DNA from: an uncultured Muribaculaceae bacterium | Lineage (GTDB): Bacteria > Bacteroidota > Bacteroidia > Bacteroidales > Muribaculaceae | Length of the DNA: 28,210 bases | Reading direction: 5' to 3' | NCBI GenBank assembly: GCA_910586595.1 | Contig: CAJUJB010000034.1 | Location: 1 to 28,210, forward strand | Part shown: positions 16,874 through 24,880 of the stretch, piece by piece | Position numbering within the stretch: the stretch's first letter is position 1 | How the letters are laid out: each line of letters begins with the position of its first letter | Translations under genes and position numbers: made by a program | The notes under the pieces: generated by a model | Databases searched by the model: none | What the model saw: only the letters and a program-made list of their open reading frames with translations | Told to the model about the DNA's origin: nothing

Positions 16874-17899
16874 ATGAATTTTAAACTCCGCTATACGGCT
16901 ATTGTAGCCTTGTTTCTATGTGTCCTGACGAGTGTCAGGGCTCAGGAAGGCAACACGGCTTATAATTTCCTGAATGTAACATCGTCAGCTAAGGTATATG
17001 GCCTTGGCGGTGTCAATATTTCTCTGGTGGATGATGATATTAATGTCATTGACCAGAACCCCGCGCTCCTCGGCCCGGAACTGAGCAATAATGTGGCCTT
17101 GAACTATATGCACTACCTTGGAGGTTCGAATTTCGCGGGCCTCCGCTATGGCCATTCTGCCGGAGAACATGGCGCATGGGCAGCATCACTGCAATATTTC
17201 GGCTACGGCTCTATGAAAGAAACCCTGCCTGACGGTTCTATCGTTGGATCATTTTCGCCAAAGGATGTTTCTTTCGGAGGTACATACTCGCATGACATTA
17301 CCGACCGCCTCCGCGGTGGTATTGCCCTCAAGCTGCTTTATAGCGGTTATGCCGAGTATACGGCTTTTGCCGTTTCCACCGACCTGGGTATAAACTATTA
17401 TGATTCCGACCGTGACTTATCTCTATCGGCTGTGGTCGCTAATCTGGGAGGGCAGGTCAAGAGGTTTAATTCCACCTACGACCGTCTGCCCTTTGATGTC
17501 CGTCTCGGATGGTCGCAGTCGTTCGGATCTTTTCCTCTTAGATTTTCAATCACCGCCTGGAATCTTACCAAGTGGCACTTGCCTTATACAGAGACGGGCG
17601 ACGGAACATCGACAGATGATCCTGCGGTCAAAGATACATTTATGTCTAATCTTTTCCGCCATCTGGTATTCGGAGTCGATCTGATTTCGAGTCCGAACTA
17701 TTATCTGTCATTAGGCTATAATTATAAAACCCGCACAGACATGAGCACTTATTCGCGTAGCTTTATCTCCGGTTTTTCTATCGGTGGAGGCATACGCGTC
17801 AAGAACTTCGGGGTTGGATTGGCTTTCGCACAACCTCATTCCGGAGGAACGACGCTCATGTTCAATCTTTCATATAACATCAACGATTTAATCAATTGA
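16874..17899 (+). CDS. porQ: Type IX secretion system protein PorQ
   Basis: Outer-membrane beta-barrel protein of 341 residues of the PorQ family, an accessory part of the type IX secretion system of Bacteroidetes. A signal peptide ends after VRA (residue 23). The mature start NTAYNFLNVTSSAKVYGLGGVNISLVDDDINVIDQNPALL is characteristic: short Ala/Gly-rich strands typical of PorV/PorQ barrels. Amphipathic strands continue to the C-terminal FNLSYNINDL. It leads an operon with cmk (one base between) and ispH, a gene order I recall from Porphyromonas gingivalis. No protein in the window carries a recognisable type IX C-terminal sorting domain, so a functioning system is not shown. Confidence 0.85.
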   Translation: MNFKLRYTAIVALFLCVLTSVRAQEGNTAYNFLNVTSSAKVYGLGGVNISLVDDDINVIDQNPALLGPELSNNVALNYMHYLGGSNFAGLRYGHSAGEHGAWAASLQYFGYGSMKETLPDGSIVGSFSPKDVSFGGTYSHDITDRLRGGIALKLLYSGYAEYTAFAVSTDLGINYYDSDRDLSLSAVVANLGGQVKRFNSTYDRLPFDVRLGWSQSFGSFPLRFSITAWNLTKWHLPYTETGDGTSTDDPAVKDTFMSNLFRHLVFGVDLISSPNYYLSLGYNYKTRTDMSTYSRSFISGFSIGGGIRVKNFGVGLAFAQPHSGGTTLMFNLSYNINDLIN

Positions 17900-17900
17900 C

Positions 17901-18602
17901 GTGAAAACTGATTCTAAACCTATTATCATAGCTGTCGACGGCTTCTCCTCGTCAGGCAAAAGTACAATGGCACGTAGGCTTGCAGCCGCCATCGGATACC
18001 GATATATTGATTCAGGCGCCATGTACCGTGCCGTGACTCTGTATGCGCTTGATCATGGTTTCATTTCTGCCGATGGAACTCCCTACAGTGAGGCCATTAT
18101 TTCGTCTCTTCACGACATCAATATCGATTTTGCAATCCAAGCTGACGGCTCCCAGCACACCATGCTTAACGGCGTTGATGTAGAGAAGGAGATACGCCGT
18201 CTCCGGGTGTCAAATGCAGTATCTCCCGTCGCAGCTATTGCAGAAGTCCGTCATGCTCTGGTTGCCATGCAGCAGGCTCTTGGTAAAAGCCGTGGCATCG
18301 TGATGGATGGCCGTGACATTGGTACGGTTGTATTCCCCGATGCGGAACTTAAAATATATGTTGACGCTTCGGCAGAGACACGTGCCCAGCGACGATTCAA
18401 GGAAATGATCGAGAAGGGGGCTGCCGTCACATATGAAGAAGTGCTCGCCAACGTGGTTCATCGCGACCATATCGACACAACACGAGAGGAAAGTCCGCTT
18501 CGACGCGCTGATGACGCCATCTCTCTCGATAATTCCACAATGTCGCTCGAAGAGCAGGATGCGTGGTTGCTTGATCAGTTTAACAAGGTTATGAGCCGCT
18601 GA
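17901..18602 (+). CDS. cmk: Cytidylate kinase
   Basis: Phosphorylates CMP and dCMP with ATP in pyrimidine salvage; cytoplasmic, 233 residues. The Walker A loop is GFSSSGKSTMARRL at about 14-27. The CMP-binding residues follow in YIDSGAMYRAVTLYAL, and the GRDIGTVVFPDA and RRADDAISLDNS motifs near the C-terminus are typical of bacterial Cmk. Translation starts at GTG 17901, one base after the porQ stop; no closer ATG fits the family N-terminus. The TGA overlaps the ispH ATG by one base (TGATG). Confidence 0.97.
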   Translation: MKTDSKPIIIAVDGFSSSGKSTMARRLAAAIGYRYIDSGAMYRAVTLYALDHGFISADGTPYSEAIISSLHDINIDFAIQADGSQHTMLNGVDVEKEIRRLRVSNAVSPVAAIAEVRHALVAMQQALGKSRGIVMDGRDIGTVVFPDAELKIYVDASAETRAQRRFKEMIEKGAAVTYEEVLANVVHRDHIDTTREESPLRRADDAISLDNSTMSLEEQDAWLLDQFNKVMSR

Positions 18603-19483
18603 TGGCTGTGATAGAAATAGACAGGGAGTCAGGCTTCTGCTTCGGAGTGGTTACGGCAATCCGAAAGGCAGAGGAAGAGCTTGCAAGAGGTGGTGTGCTA
18701 TATTGCCTTGGCGATATTGTGCATAACTCCGATGAAGTTGAGCGTCTTCGGGCAAAGGGCCTTATTACCATCACGCATGATGAGCTTGAGAGCCTTTCGA
18801 ATGTAAAAGTACTTCTCAGGGCTCATGGCGAGCCTCCGACAACCTATGCCATCGCTCGACGCAACAATATAGAGATTATTGATGCCACCTGCCCGGTTGT
18901 TCTTAAGCTTCAGCAACGCATCAAAGCTAATTTTGACGCTGTGGTTCCCGACGGTTCTCCCGATGTGCAGATTGTGATCTATGGTAAACTTGGCCATGCA
19001 GAAGTCAATGGACTTGTAGGGCAGACAGAAGGCCGTGCGATTGTCGTAGAGGATATTGACGGGCTTGATAAAGTCGATTTTTCGAGACCTGTGGCTTTAT
19101 ATTCGCAGACCACCAAGTCTCTCGAGGGCTTCAATGCAATGATTGAGGAAATCAAGCACCGCATGGCTTCTGGTGTTGGATTCACCTATTTTGATACAAT
19201 CTGCCGTCAGGTGGCCAACCGTGTTGAGCATCTAAGGGCTTTCGCCAGGGGCAAGGATGTTGTTCTGTTTGTAGCTGGCACAAAGAGTAGTAATGGTAAA
19301 GTACTGTTTAATCAATGCCGGGCAGTTAATCCGCGTACTTATCTTGTAGCCAACGAGACAGAACTACGCCGTGAATGGGTAGACGGGGCATCTACAATCG
19401 GCATCTGTGGTGCGACATCTACGCCTCGATGGCTCATGGAGCGCGTGCGCGACTCTCTTCTTTCTTTCGAATCCAATGGATAA
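18602..19483 (+). CDS. ispH: 4-hydroxy-3-methylbut-2-enyl diphosphate reductase
   Basis: Last enzyme of the MEP isoprenoid pathway: an iron-sulfur enzyme that reduces HMBPP to isopentenyl and dimethylallyl diphosphate. The three cluster cysteines are Cys13 (SGFCFGV), Cys97 (DATCPVV) and Cys201 (DTICRQVANR). His41 (IVHNSDEV) and the AHGEPP loop at about 74-79 contact substrate. At 293 residues the length is standard. The start overlaps the cmk stop, and the stop overlaps the exonuclease start, so all are translated from one message. IspH needs electrons from ferredoxin or flavodoxin. Confidence 0.97.
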   Translation: MAVIEIDRESGFCFGVVTAIRKAEEELARGGVLYCLGDIVHNSDEVERLRAKGLITITHDELESLSNVKVLLRAHGEPPTTYAIARRNNIEIIDATCPVVLKLQQRIKANFDAVVPDGSPDVQIVIYGKLGHAEVNGLVGQTEGRAIVVEDIDGLDKVDFSRPVALYSQTTKSLEGFNAMIEEIKHRMASGVGFTYFDTICRQVANRVEHLRAFARGKDVVLFVAGTKSSNGKVLFNQCRAVNPRTYLVANETELRREWVDGASTIGICGATSTPRWLMERVRDSLLSFESNG

Positions 19484-19973
19484 TTTTATAGCTATAGACG
19501 TAGAGACGGCCAATGGAAACCGGTCGAGTATTTGCTCGATCGGTGCTGTAAAGGTCCGCGATGGAATCATAGTTGACCGCAGATATAGCTTGGTGCGTCC
19601 TGAGCCTGATTGGTATGCTTATTTTTGTACGCAGGTACACGGGCTTACCGATGATGACACCTGGAATGCACCTTCTTTCGGCACGGTATGGAGCCAGTTG
19701 GAGGACTGGCTTGAAGACCTGCCCTTAGTCGCCCACAATGCAGTTTTTGATGCCGGGTGTATTCGCGCAGCCTGCGCGATTTACGGTATCGAGCCTCCAG
19801 CGGTACCTTTTTTATGTACGTTAAAAGCGGCACGGGCTTCAATACCCCGAAGCATGTGTCCTTCGAAATCTCTTGATCACTTATGCCAGTACTTCGGAAT
19901 ACCTCTCAAAAATCATCACAACGCCCTCGACGACGCAGAAGCGTGCGCAAAACTCGCCGTAGTTCTGCTCTGA
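19476..19973 (+). CDS. 3'-5' exonuclease, DEDDh family (DnaQ-like)
   Basis: Single-domain exonuclease of 165 residues related to the epsilon subunit of DNA polymerase III. The catalytic acids are Asp8 and Glu10 in FIAIDVET, Asp in VAHNAVFD, and the ExoIII His and Asp in HHNALDDAEA, giving the DEDDh set. The ATG at 19476-19478 was chosen because it gives this N-terminus and overlaps the end of ispH; a longer open frame upstream lies inside ispH. With no polymerase or BRCT domain it is a stand-alone nuclease, perhaps in DNA repair or RNA trimming. Its last 91 bases overlap the next gene. Confidence 0.9.
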   Translation: MDNFIAIDVETANGNRSSICSIGAVKVRDGIIVDRRYSLVRPEPDWYAYFCTQVHGLTDDDTWNAPSFGTVWSQLEDWLEDLPLVAHNAVFDAGCIRAACAIYGIEPPAVPFLCTLKAARASIPRSMCPSKSLDHLCQYFGIPLKNHHNALDDAEACAKLAVVLL

Positions 19974-20281
19974 CTCTTCTGCGGCCATTAGTAATACTAT
20001 TGTTAGGAGTGGCGGTTGTAGCCGGAGCTCTATATGTGTTTTGGCCTGATTCTGTAGATGAAGCCGACAGCACACCGGAGGAAATAGAAGCTGCCGCCTA
20101 TGCCGGTGCGAGGGCAGGGGCGGCAGTATCTTCGACTGTCGATGGCACAATGGCCCGTGAAGGAGCTATACTGGAAATACGCGCCCGGGAAACTGCTATA
20201 AGAAGAGCCGGATTCACTATGGCGGCTGACACTTTTGCCGCCTCAGCTCAAGCAGCTATGGAGCGGGCTGGGGTATTCTGA
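19883..20281 (+). CDS. Small membrane-anchored hypothetical protein, 132 residues
   Basis: Not recognised. The first 28 residues are very basic (a run of Arg/Lys at about 14-26), followed by one hydrophobic helix at about 30-52 (LTLLRPLVILLLGVAVVAGAL) and an acidic then Ala-rich tail (EEIEAAAYAGARAGAAVSS) of helical character. By the positive-inside rule the tail would be periplasmic. The only upstream ATG before the helix lies within the exonuclease gene, so the two genes share 91 bases in different frames. The Arg-rich N-terminus is encoded entirely in this overlap. The stop is one base from the convergent DJ-1 stop. The frame is real-looking, but the start could be later at a non-ATG codon. 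Confidence 0.6.
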   Translation: MPVLRNTSQKSSQRPRRRRSVRKTRRSSALTLLRPLVILLLGVAVVAGALYVFWPDSVDEADSTPEEIEAAAYAGARAGAAVSSTVDGTMAREGAILEIRARETAIRRAGFTMAADTFAASAQAAMERAGVF

Positions 20282-20282
20282 T

Positions 20283-20846
20283 TTATTCAGCAATCATCGA
20301 TATAAGGGTCTCGTCGGCAATCTTGTCGCCGAGGGTGGCATCAATGATGGCCTTGGCAAACTCCAAGGTTGTGCCTGGGCCTTCCGACGTAATCAATCGG
20401 CCGTCTACAACGACCGGCTTTTTTACATATGTAGCTCCGCCATTTGTCAAAGCCTTCTCAAGACCAGGATAACAAGTTGCGGTCATTCCTTTGAGGATAC
20501 CCGTTGGAGCCAGCACGACGGCAGGGCCTGCACAGATGCCAGCTATGCGTCCGCCGGCATTCCAATGATTGACAATCATGTCGTTGACTGCTTTGCTGGC
20601 GTGAAGGTTGGGAGCTCCAGGAACGCCGCCAGGAATAATCAACCAATCGGCTTCAGTCGGATTTATCTGAGATATAAGACTGTCTGCGACAAGTTTTTGC
20701 CCGGTGGCACCTATAACCACCGGATTGTCATCAATGGAGACGGTGACTACTTCCATGCCAGCGCGGCGCAGTGCGTCGACTGTAGCTACGGCTTCCACTT
20801 CCTCAACGCCTCCGGCATAAAAGATATATGATGTTTTTGCGCTCAT
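20283..20846 (-). CDS. DJ-1/PfpI family protein (YajL-like)
   Basis: Class I glutamine-amidotransferase-like fold of 187 residues. With this start the conserved Cys is residue 105, in IAGICAGPAVVLAP, and a Glu is at 15-16 in GGVEEVEAVATVD; YajL and human DJ-1 have Cys106 and Glu15/18. Members act as glyoxalases, chaperones or redox sensors. The ATG at 20844-20846 (Met-Ser-Ala-Lys) was chosen because it matches the family N-terminus. An in-frame ATG at 20892-20894 would add 16 mostly hydrophobic residues resembling a signal peptide and lies seven bases after the nitroreductase stop, so an exported form is possible. The enzyme activity is not assigned. Confidence 0.85.
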   Translation of the reverse strand: MSAKTSYIFYAGGVEEVEAVATVDALRRAGMEVVTVSIDDNPVVIGATGQKLVADSLISQINPTEADWLIIPGGVPGAPNLHASKAVNDMIVNHWNAGGRIAGICAGPAVVLAPTGILKGMTATCYPGLEKALTNGGATYVKKPVVVDGRLITSEGPGTTLEFAKAIIDATLGDKIADETLISMIAE

Positions 20847-20901
20847 AACGATAGAGATTAAAGCAAAAAAGATTAATAAAGAGTTTCTAAGCATAATTAG
20901 G

Positions 20902-21435
20902 TTATAGTATTCTGGTTATATTATCAGGATTCCATTTATCCAGTGGAGTGTGGTGCTTGGCTACATGCCCGATAGGTATTACATTGAATGGTACAAACCG
21001 GTCGGGGAGCTGAAGCAATTTACTTACCGTCTCCATGCGGTCAGTATGAGGGTAGAGGGCTGTCCATACGGCACCCAATTGCAATGCGTTTACAGCCAGC
21101 AAGAGATTTTCAGAGGCGGCAGATACGTCCTGCACCCACAGAGTCGAGTCGTCTCCCTCCAGAAAACGCGTCTTGTCGCCACATACAACAATTGCCATTG
21201 GGGCTTGAGAAGCCATATGGCAATATGGCAGACTGGATGCTAATGTATCGAGAATTTTACGATTCCTGACGACTACAAAGTGCCATGGCCGGCGGTTGAC
21301 ACCGGTTGGAGCAGCCATAGCCGCATGAAGAATCAGGTTTTCGTCAGAGGTTGAGACGTCTTTGGTCACGTCAAAACTTCTGTCGCTTGTGCGTGAAAGT
21401 ATATTCTGTATTCCTTGAGGGATTTCAATATCCAT
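20902..21435 (-). CDS. Nitroreductase family protein
   Basis: FMN-dependent oxidoreductase of 177 residues, short for the family. FMN-contacting segments are visible: RTSDRSFD at about 15-22, AAMAAPTGVNRRPWHFVVV at about 39-57, and the GAVWTALYP loop in the C-terminal third. The C-terminus shows HTPLDKWNPDNITR, frequent in small NADH nitroreductases that reduce nitroaromatics or flavins. Upstream (21436-21578) is an AT-rich gap shared with the sigma-factor operon. Downstream is the DJ-1 gene, probably on the same message. Natural substrate unknown. Confidence 0.92.
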   Translation of the reverse strand: MDIEIPQGIQNILSRTSDRSFDVTKDVSTSDENLILHAAMAAPTGVNRRPWHFVVVRNRKILDTLASSLPYCHMASQAPMAIVVCGDKTRFLEGDDSTLWVQDVSAASENLLLAVNALQLGAVWTALYPHTDRMETVSKLLQLPDRFVPFNVIPIGHVAKHHTPLDKWNPDNITRIL

Positions 21436-21578
21436 ATTGATAAAATTTATTTTGGTATTCTATATTTCAACATGTATACTTGATTATAGTTCACTTTTTT
21501 TATTTGCTATAAAATATTTGAAGAGTTGATGTGTCTATATAAGTAGAGCGCTCAATTACACTAAAGACATAAAGACAA

Positions 21579-21947
21579 ATGAAAAAGACATTACGCATAT
21601 TTTCAGTATTTATCTTGTGGGGAGCCTGCCTCCCATCACTCTTCGGACTTGGCATCTCTGCCTTGTGGAATGCAATTCTTGCTCCGGCATGTGGCGTGGC
21701 TGCAATCAGTTTTATTCAAGGAGTGGGCTTGTTCTTACTTGGGCAATTGTTGTCAGGCGGGATACTGCTGGGTATATTCCTGCTGGGAGCGATGATTCAC
21801 GGTGCTGTGCATGGGAAACACCCACATCATCTCCACAACCAATGGCATAATATGTCGGCAGAACAGCGCAAGCAGATGATCAAAGACAGAATGAACCGCT
21901 TCAAGGCTGAATTCATACAGGAACAGGATGGCAGCGCGACCAATTGA
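21579..21947 (+). CDS. Small integral membrane protein paired with ECF sigma factor
   Basis: Protein of 122 residues with two hydrophobic helices (about 5-25 and 45-74) joined by the segment ALWNAILAPACGVAAISFIQGVGLFLLG. This resembles Bacteroidetes small proteins with an LWNWLMP...FWQALGLFLL pattern, which I recall often lying beside ECF sigma genes. A His-rich stretch follows (HGKHPHHLHNQWH at about 78-90), then a charged helix NMSAEQRKQMIKDRMNRFKAEF. The C-terminus is probably cytoplasmic. The sigma gene starts inside its last 20 bases, so the two are translationally coupled. A role in holding or modulating the sigma factor, or in metal sensing through the His cluster, is an inference. No consensus vegetative promoter was found upstream. 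Confidence 0.8.
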   Translation: MKKTLRIFSVFILWGACLPSLFGLGISALWNAILAPACGVAAISFIQGVGLFLLGQLLSGGILLGIFLLGAMIHGAVHGKHPHHLHNQWHNMSAEQRKQMIKDRMNRFKAEFIQEQDGSATN

Positions 21948-22494
21948 CAGCGGGCAGCTTGATCATATCGTGCGCGAACACTCGCCCAATCTCAGGTCGT
22001 ATATCCGGGGAAAAGTGCGCAACGCTGAAGACGCTGAAGATGTACTTCAGGAGGTCTTCTATCAGCTGGCGCGGACGTCGGCTGAAGGGGGCAGCATAGA
22101 GCGGGTGTCGTCGTGGCTTTATAAGGTGGCGCGGAATACCATACTTAATTTCTGGCGCAGACAGAGCACGTTGTCGTTCTCCACAATGTTCTATGATGAC
22201 GGAGAAATGGCATGCGAGGAATTATCAGAGGCTTTGTTCTGCGAGGATTCTTCTACGCCGGAGTCCAAATATCTCCGCAGCCTTGTGTGGCACGAGCTTG
22301 AGCAGGCGCTTGGCGAGTTACCTCTCCCGCAGCGCGAGGTGTTCTGTCTTACAGTTTTCGACGGGGTACCCGTGAAAGACATAGCTGCGGCCGCCGGTGT
22401 GCCAATAGCCACTATACTTTCGCGTAAGCATTACGCAGTAAAATTTTTAAGAGGTAGACTTAAAGATCTCTACGATGAATTGATATTCACGTAG
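21928..22494 (+). CDS. RNA polymerase ECF-type sigma factor
   Basis: Sigma-70 family protein of 188 residues with only regions 2 and 4. Region 2 covers about 12-75 (LRSYIRGKVRNAEDAEDVLQEVFYQLAR, then SWLYKVARNTILNFWRR), and region 4 about 125-185 (LPLPQREVFCLTVFDGVPVKDIAAAAGVPIATILSRKHYAVKFLR), which would read the -35 element. It overlaps the small membrane protein gene by 20 bases and ends in TAG followed by TAA. No classical FecR-type anti-sigma gene is next to it; the small membrane protein is the only candidate partner. It probably transcribes its own operon, including the barrel and ferredoxin genes. Confidence 0.93.
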   Translation: MAARPIDSGQLDHIVREHSPNLRSYIRGKVRNAEDAEDVLQEVFYQLARTSAEGGSIERVSSWLYKVARNTILNFWRRQSTLSFSTMFYDDGEMACEELSEALFCEDSSTPESKYLRSLVWHELEQALGELPLPQREVFCLTVFDGVPVKDIAAAAGVPIATILSRKHYAVKFLRGRLKDLYDELIFT

Positions 22495-22511
22495 TAATTC
22501 CAGCTTAATTT

Positions 22512-24644
22512 ATGAACAGATATATTGCCGTGTGGGCGCTCATAGCGCTCGCAGCACAATCCTCATACTCTTCCGAACCATTGAAATCCGATGAAGATAC
22601 GGCCTTGGTAAAGAGTGAAGCCATTGAGCTTGCGGGCATTACGGTTAAATCTCAAACCCGGATTCAGAAGCCAGACCGTATGGTGTTCTTACCTAAGAGA
22701 GAGGTGGTGCGTACTTCAACCGATGGTATTGACTTCCTTCGCAAGGTGCGTATTCCCGGAGTAAGCATCAATCCGCTTACAGGAGAAATAAGTGTTTCCG
22801 GTGGACGCGAAGTGGAATTGCGTCTCAATGGTGTGCTCGTTAGCAATGTGGAGCTTGCCGGAGTACAACCATCGGAAATAATAAGGATTGAATACAACGA
22901 TAATCCAGGAACTGGAGGGGCGGAATCACGAGTTATAATCAATTATGTTGTTCGGAAGCCCGGCTCAGGGGGATATATCGGTTTTGACTCCTTTGACGCG
23001 ATTGGAAAAGATAAATTTGCCTCGATAAGCCATCTTTCGTGCCGGTATGCGCGCGGACAATCTTGTGTGAGTGTCAATGCCGGATACTTTGGAATGACAC
23101 GTGACGGGTGGATCCGTGATTATGAAGAAACCTGGCATCTGCCGACGGGTGATATAAGCCGGTTGGAACAGGGCTTGCCGGTTAAGATAGGCATGCACGG
23201 TGTTGACTCATACTTGAACTACAATCTTTCAGGAGAAGGTAAATATCTATTCAATGCCCGATTGGGCTTGGATTATAATTATGTGCCAAATAAAGAAGAG
23301 GGCGACAGACATACCTTACTCTTTATTGATGGAGAGACAACTCCACGGGAGATTACTGAGCATACTTCAGAACGGAGCTGGACTCCTTCGGCCAATTTAT
23401 TCTATAGGATGAACTTGTCTGATATTTCGACTTTGACACTTGAACTGACCGGTGCACATATGACATCTTCCAGCCTCCATAGCTATGCCGAGTATGCCAT
23501 TGAAAATGCGCCACAGGAAGTGCAGTACGAAGCTTCTGGCCGCAAGTCTTCTCTGAGAAGTGAGGGTAAATGGACGTTGGGTTTGGGCAAAGGTGAGTTG
23601 TCTACGGGATTTAGAGATGAGTACGATCGCATTCGCAATGTGTATACCGGCGATACCTATGGCGCGATTAATCTTGAGCAGAATGTTGCGTCAGTTTTTG
23701 GGAGTTATGGAGCATCGCTCGGAATGTAGAATTTCTCGGGAGGGCTATCGGCTGACTGGTTGTCTTATAGCCAAACAGATTCTCGGATGGCATGCTTTGC
23801 TTTAAACCCATCGATTAACGTGGGCATCCGTCCTGCCAGCTCATGGTGGTTGCGTTACTCTTTTGTTATGGGTAAGAAGATGCCTTCGGCTGCAGAAATG
23901 ACCGATATGGATCAAATTATTCAACCCGGGATGATAAGGCGAGGTAATCCTGAGCTTGAGGCTTTTACGCATATGCGTCATGAATTCGGCGGAGGCTGGG
24001 AAGGCAAATTGGTGCAAGTGGATGCCAATATCTCATTTCTTGATGAGAGGAATCCCGTGATGGAATCGATAAAGGTCGAGCATAACTCTCTGGTGCGGAT
24101 TTATGAGAACCAACGTTATTTCCGTCGCTTGTCAGCAGAGGCTACATTGACAGTACGGCCATGGAGTGAGCATCTATCAATCTGGGCTTCTCCGTTGCTG
24201 ATGCACTACATGAGCGGAGGACACGGTTACTCACACAGGCAATCCATTTTTCGGTTACGCTTCGGATTGGACTTTTCCTATGGCAATTGGATTTTCATGG
24301 CGCAGACACTTTCGGGCCCGGCAAATGATATGTACGGCGAAGAAATAATTGAAGAAAAGGATATGAACCAGATAATGGCCGGCTACAAGAGACCTGAATG
24401 GTCGGTGCAGGCAGGGGTATTCAATGCGTTTATGAACAGCTATTCAATGACTACCCGCAACCTTTCAGCTCTTGCTCCATATACATCGAAGGGGCATTGC
24501 GGCCATAACACATACTTTGCGGTTAAAGTGAGCGTGGCATTGAATTTCGGGCACAGACACCTTGAGGATGACGATCTGCCTGAGCTAATGGAAATAAATG
24601 GAGATTCCGGACTTGCCAACGGCCTGAAATCTTCTCATAACTGA
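22512..24644 (+). pseudogene. Outer-membrane beta-barrel protein (TonB-receptor-like) interrupted by an in-frame TAG
   Basis: Reading through one stop gives a coherent frame of 711 codons. A signal peptide is followed by a plug-like domain (about 50-150: FLRKVRIPGVSI, VELRLNGV, IIRIEYNDNPG, VIINYVVRKPG) and a long barrel of alternating strands, as in the OMP_b-brl_3/TonB-dependent receptor group. There is no carboxypeptidase-like N-terminal domain. The frame is cut by TAG at 23727-23729 after 405 residues; the same frame continues for 304 residues with clear barrel character to TGA at 24642. Part 1 alone lacks roughly half the barrel. TAG ends four other genes here, so read-through recoding is unlikely. 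A recent mutation, a strain polymorphism or a sequencing error all fit. The gene starts 17 bp after the sigma stop. Confidence 0.8.
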
Positions 24645-24670
24645 TAATAAACCAATAAATCAAATAAATT

Positions 24671-24880
24671 ATGAAAAGGACGAAAGTAATTAAACCTTAT
24701 TTCAGTGCCGGTGGGTGCACTACCTGCTGGGCTTGTGTCGAAGCATGTCCTCGCGAGGCGATACACAAAGTTACATTTCTATGGAATCGACCTATTATCC
24801 TTCATGGGCGATGCGTGGGATGCCAGAAATGTGTGGCTGTTTGTCCGAACGGATGTATTAAAGTTCCTCATCAAAATTGA
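24671..24880 (+). CDS. Two-cluster [4Fe-4S] ferredoxin
   Basis: Small electron carrier of 69 residues. The first cluster set is Cys16, Cys19, Cys22 and Cys26 (CTTCWACVEACP); the second is Cys48, Cys51, Cys54 and Cys58 (CVGCQKCVAVCP), with an extra Cys at 62. In bacterial-type ferredoxins the last Cys of each motif binds the other cluster. It lies 26 bp after the barrel gene and is probably the last gene of the sigma operon. Its last 23 bases overlap the 3' end of dinB on the other strand. Redox partner unknown; the link to an ECF sigma and an outer-membrane barrel suggests iron or redox stress. Confidence 0.9.
   Translation: MKRTKVIKPYFSAGGCTTCWACVEACPREAIHKVTFLWNRPIILHGRCVGCQKCVAVCPNGCIKVPHQN

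Noticed and set aside
23727..23729. TAG recoded to an amino acid
   Set aside because: At least four other genes in the window (MscS, aroC, amidase, sigma) use TAG as their terminal stop, and no suppressor tRNA was seen.
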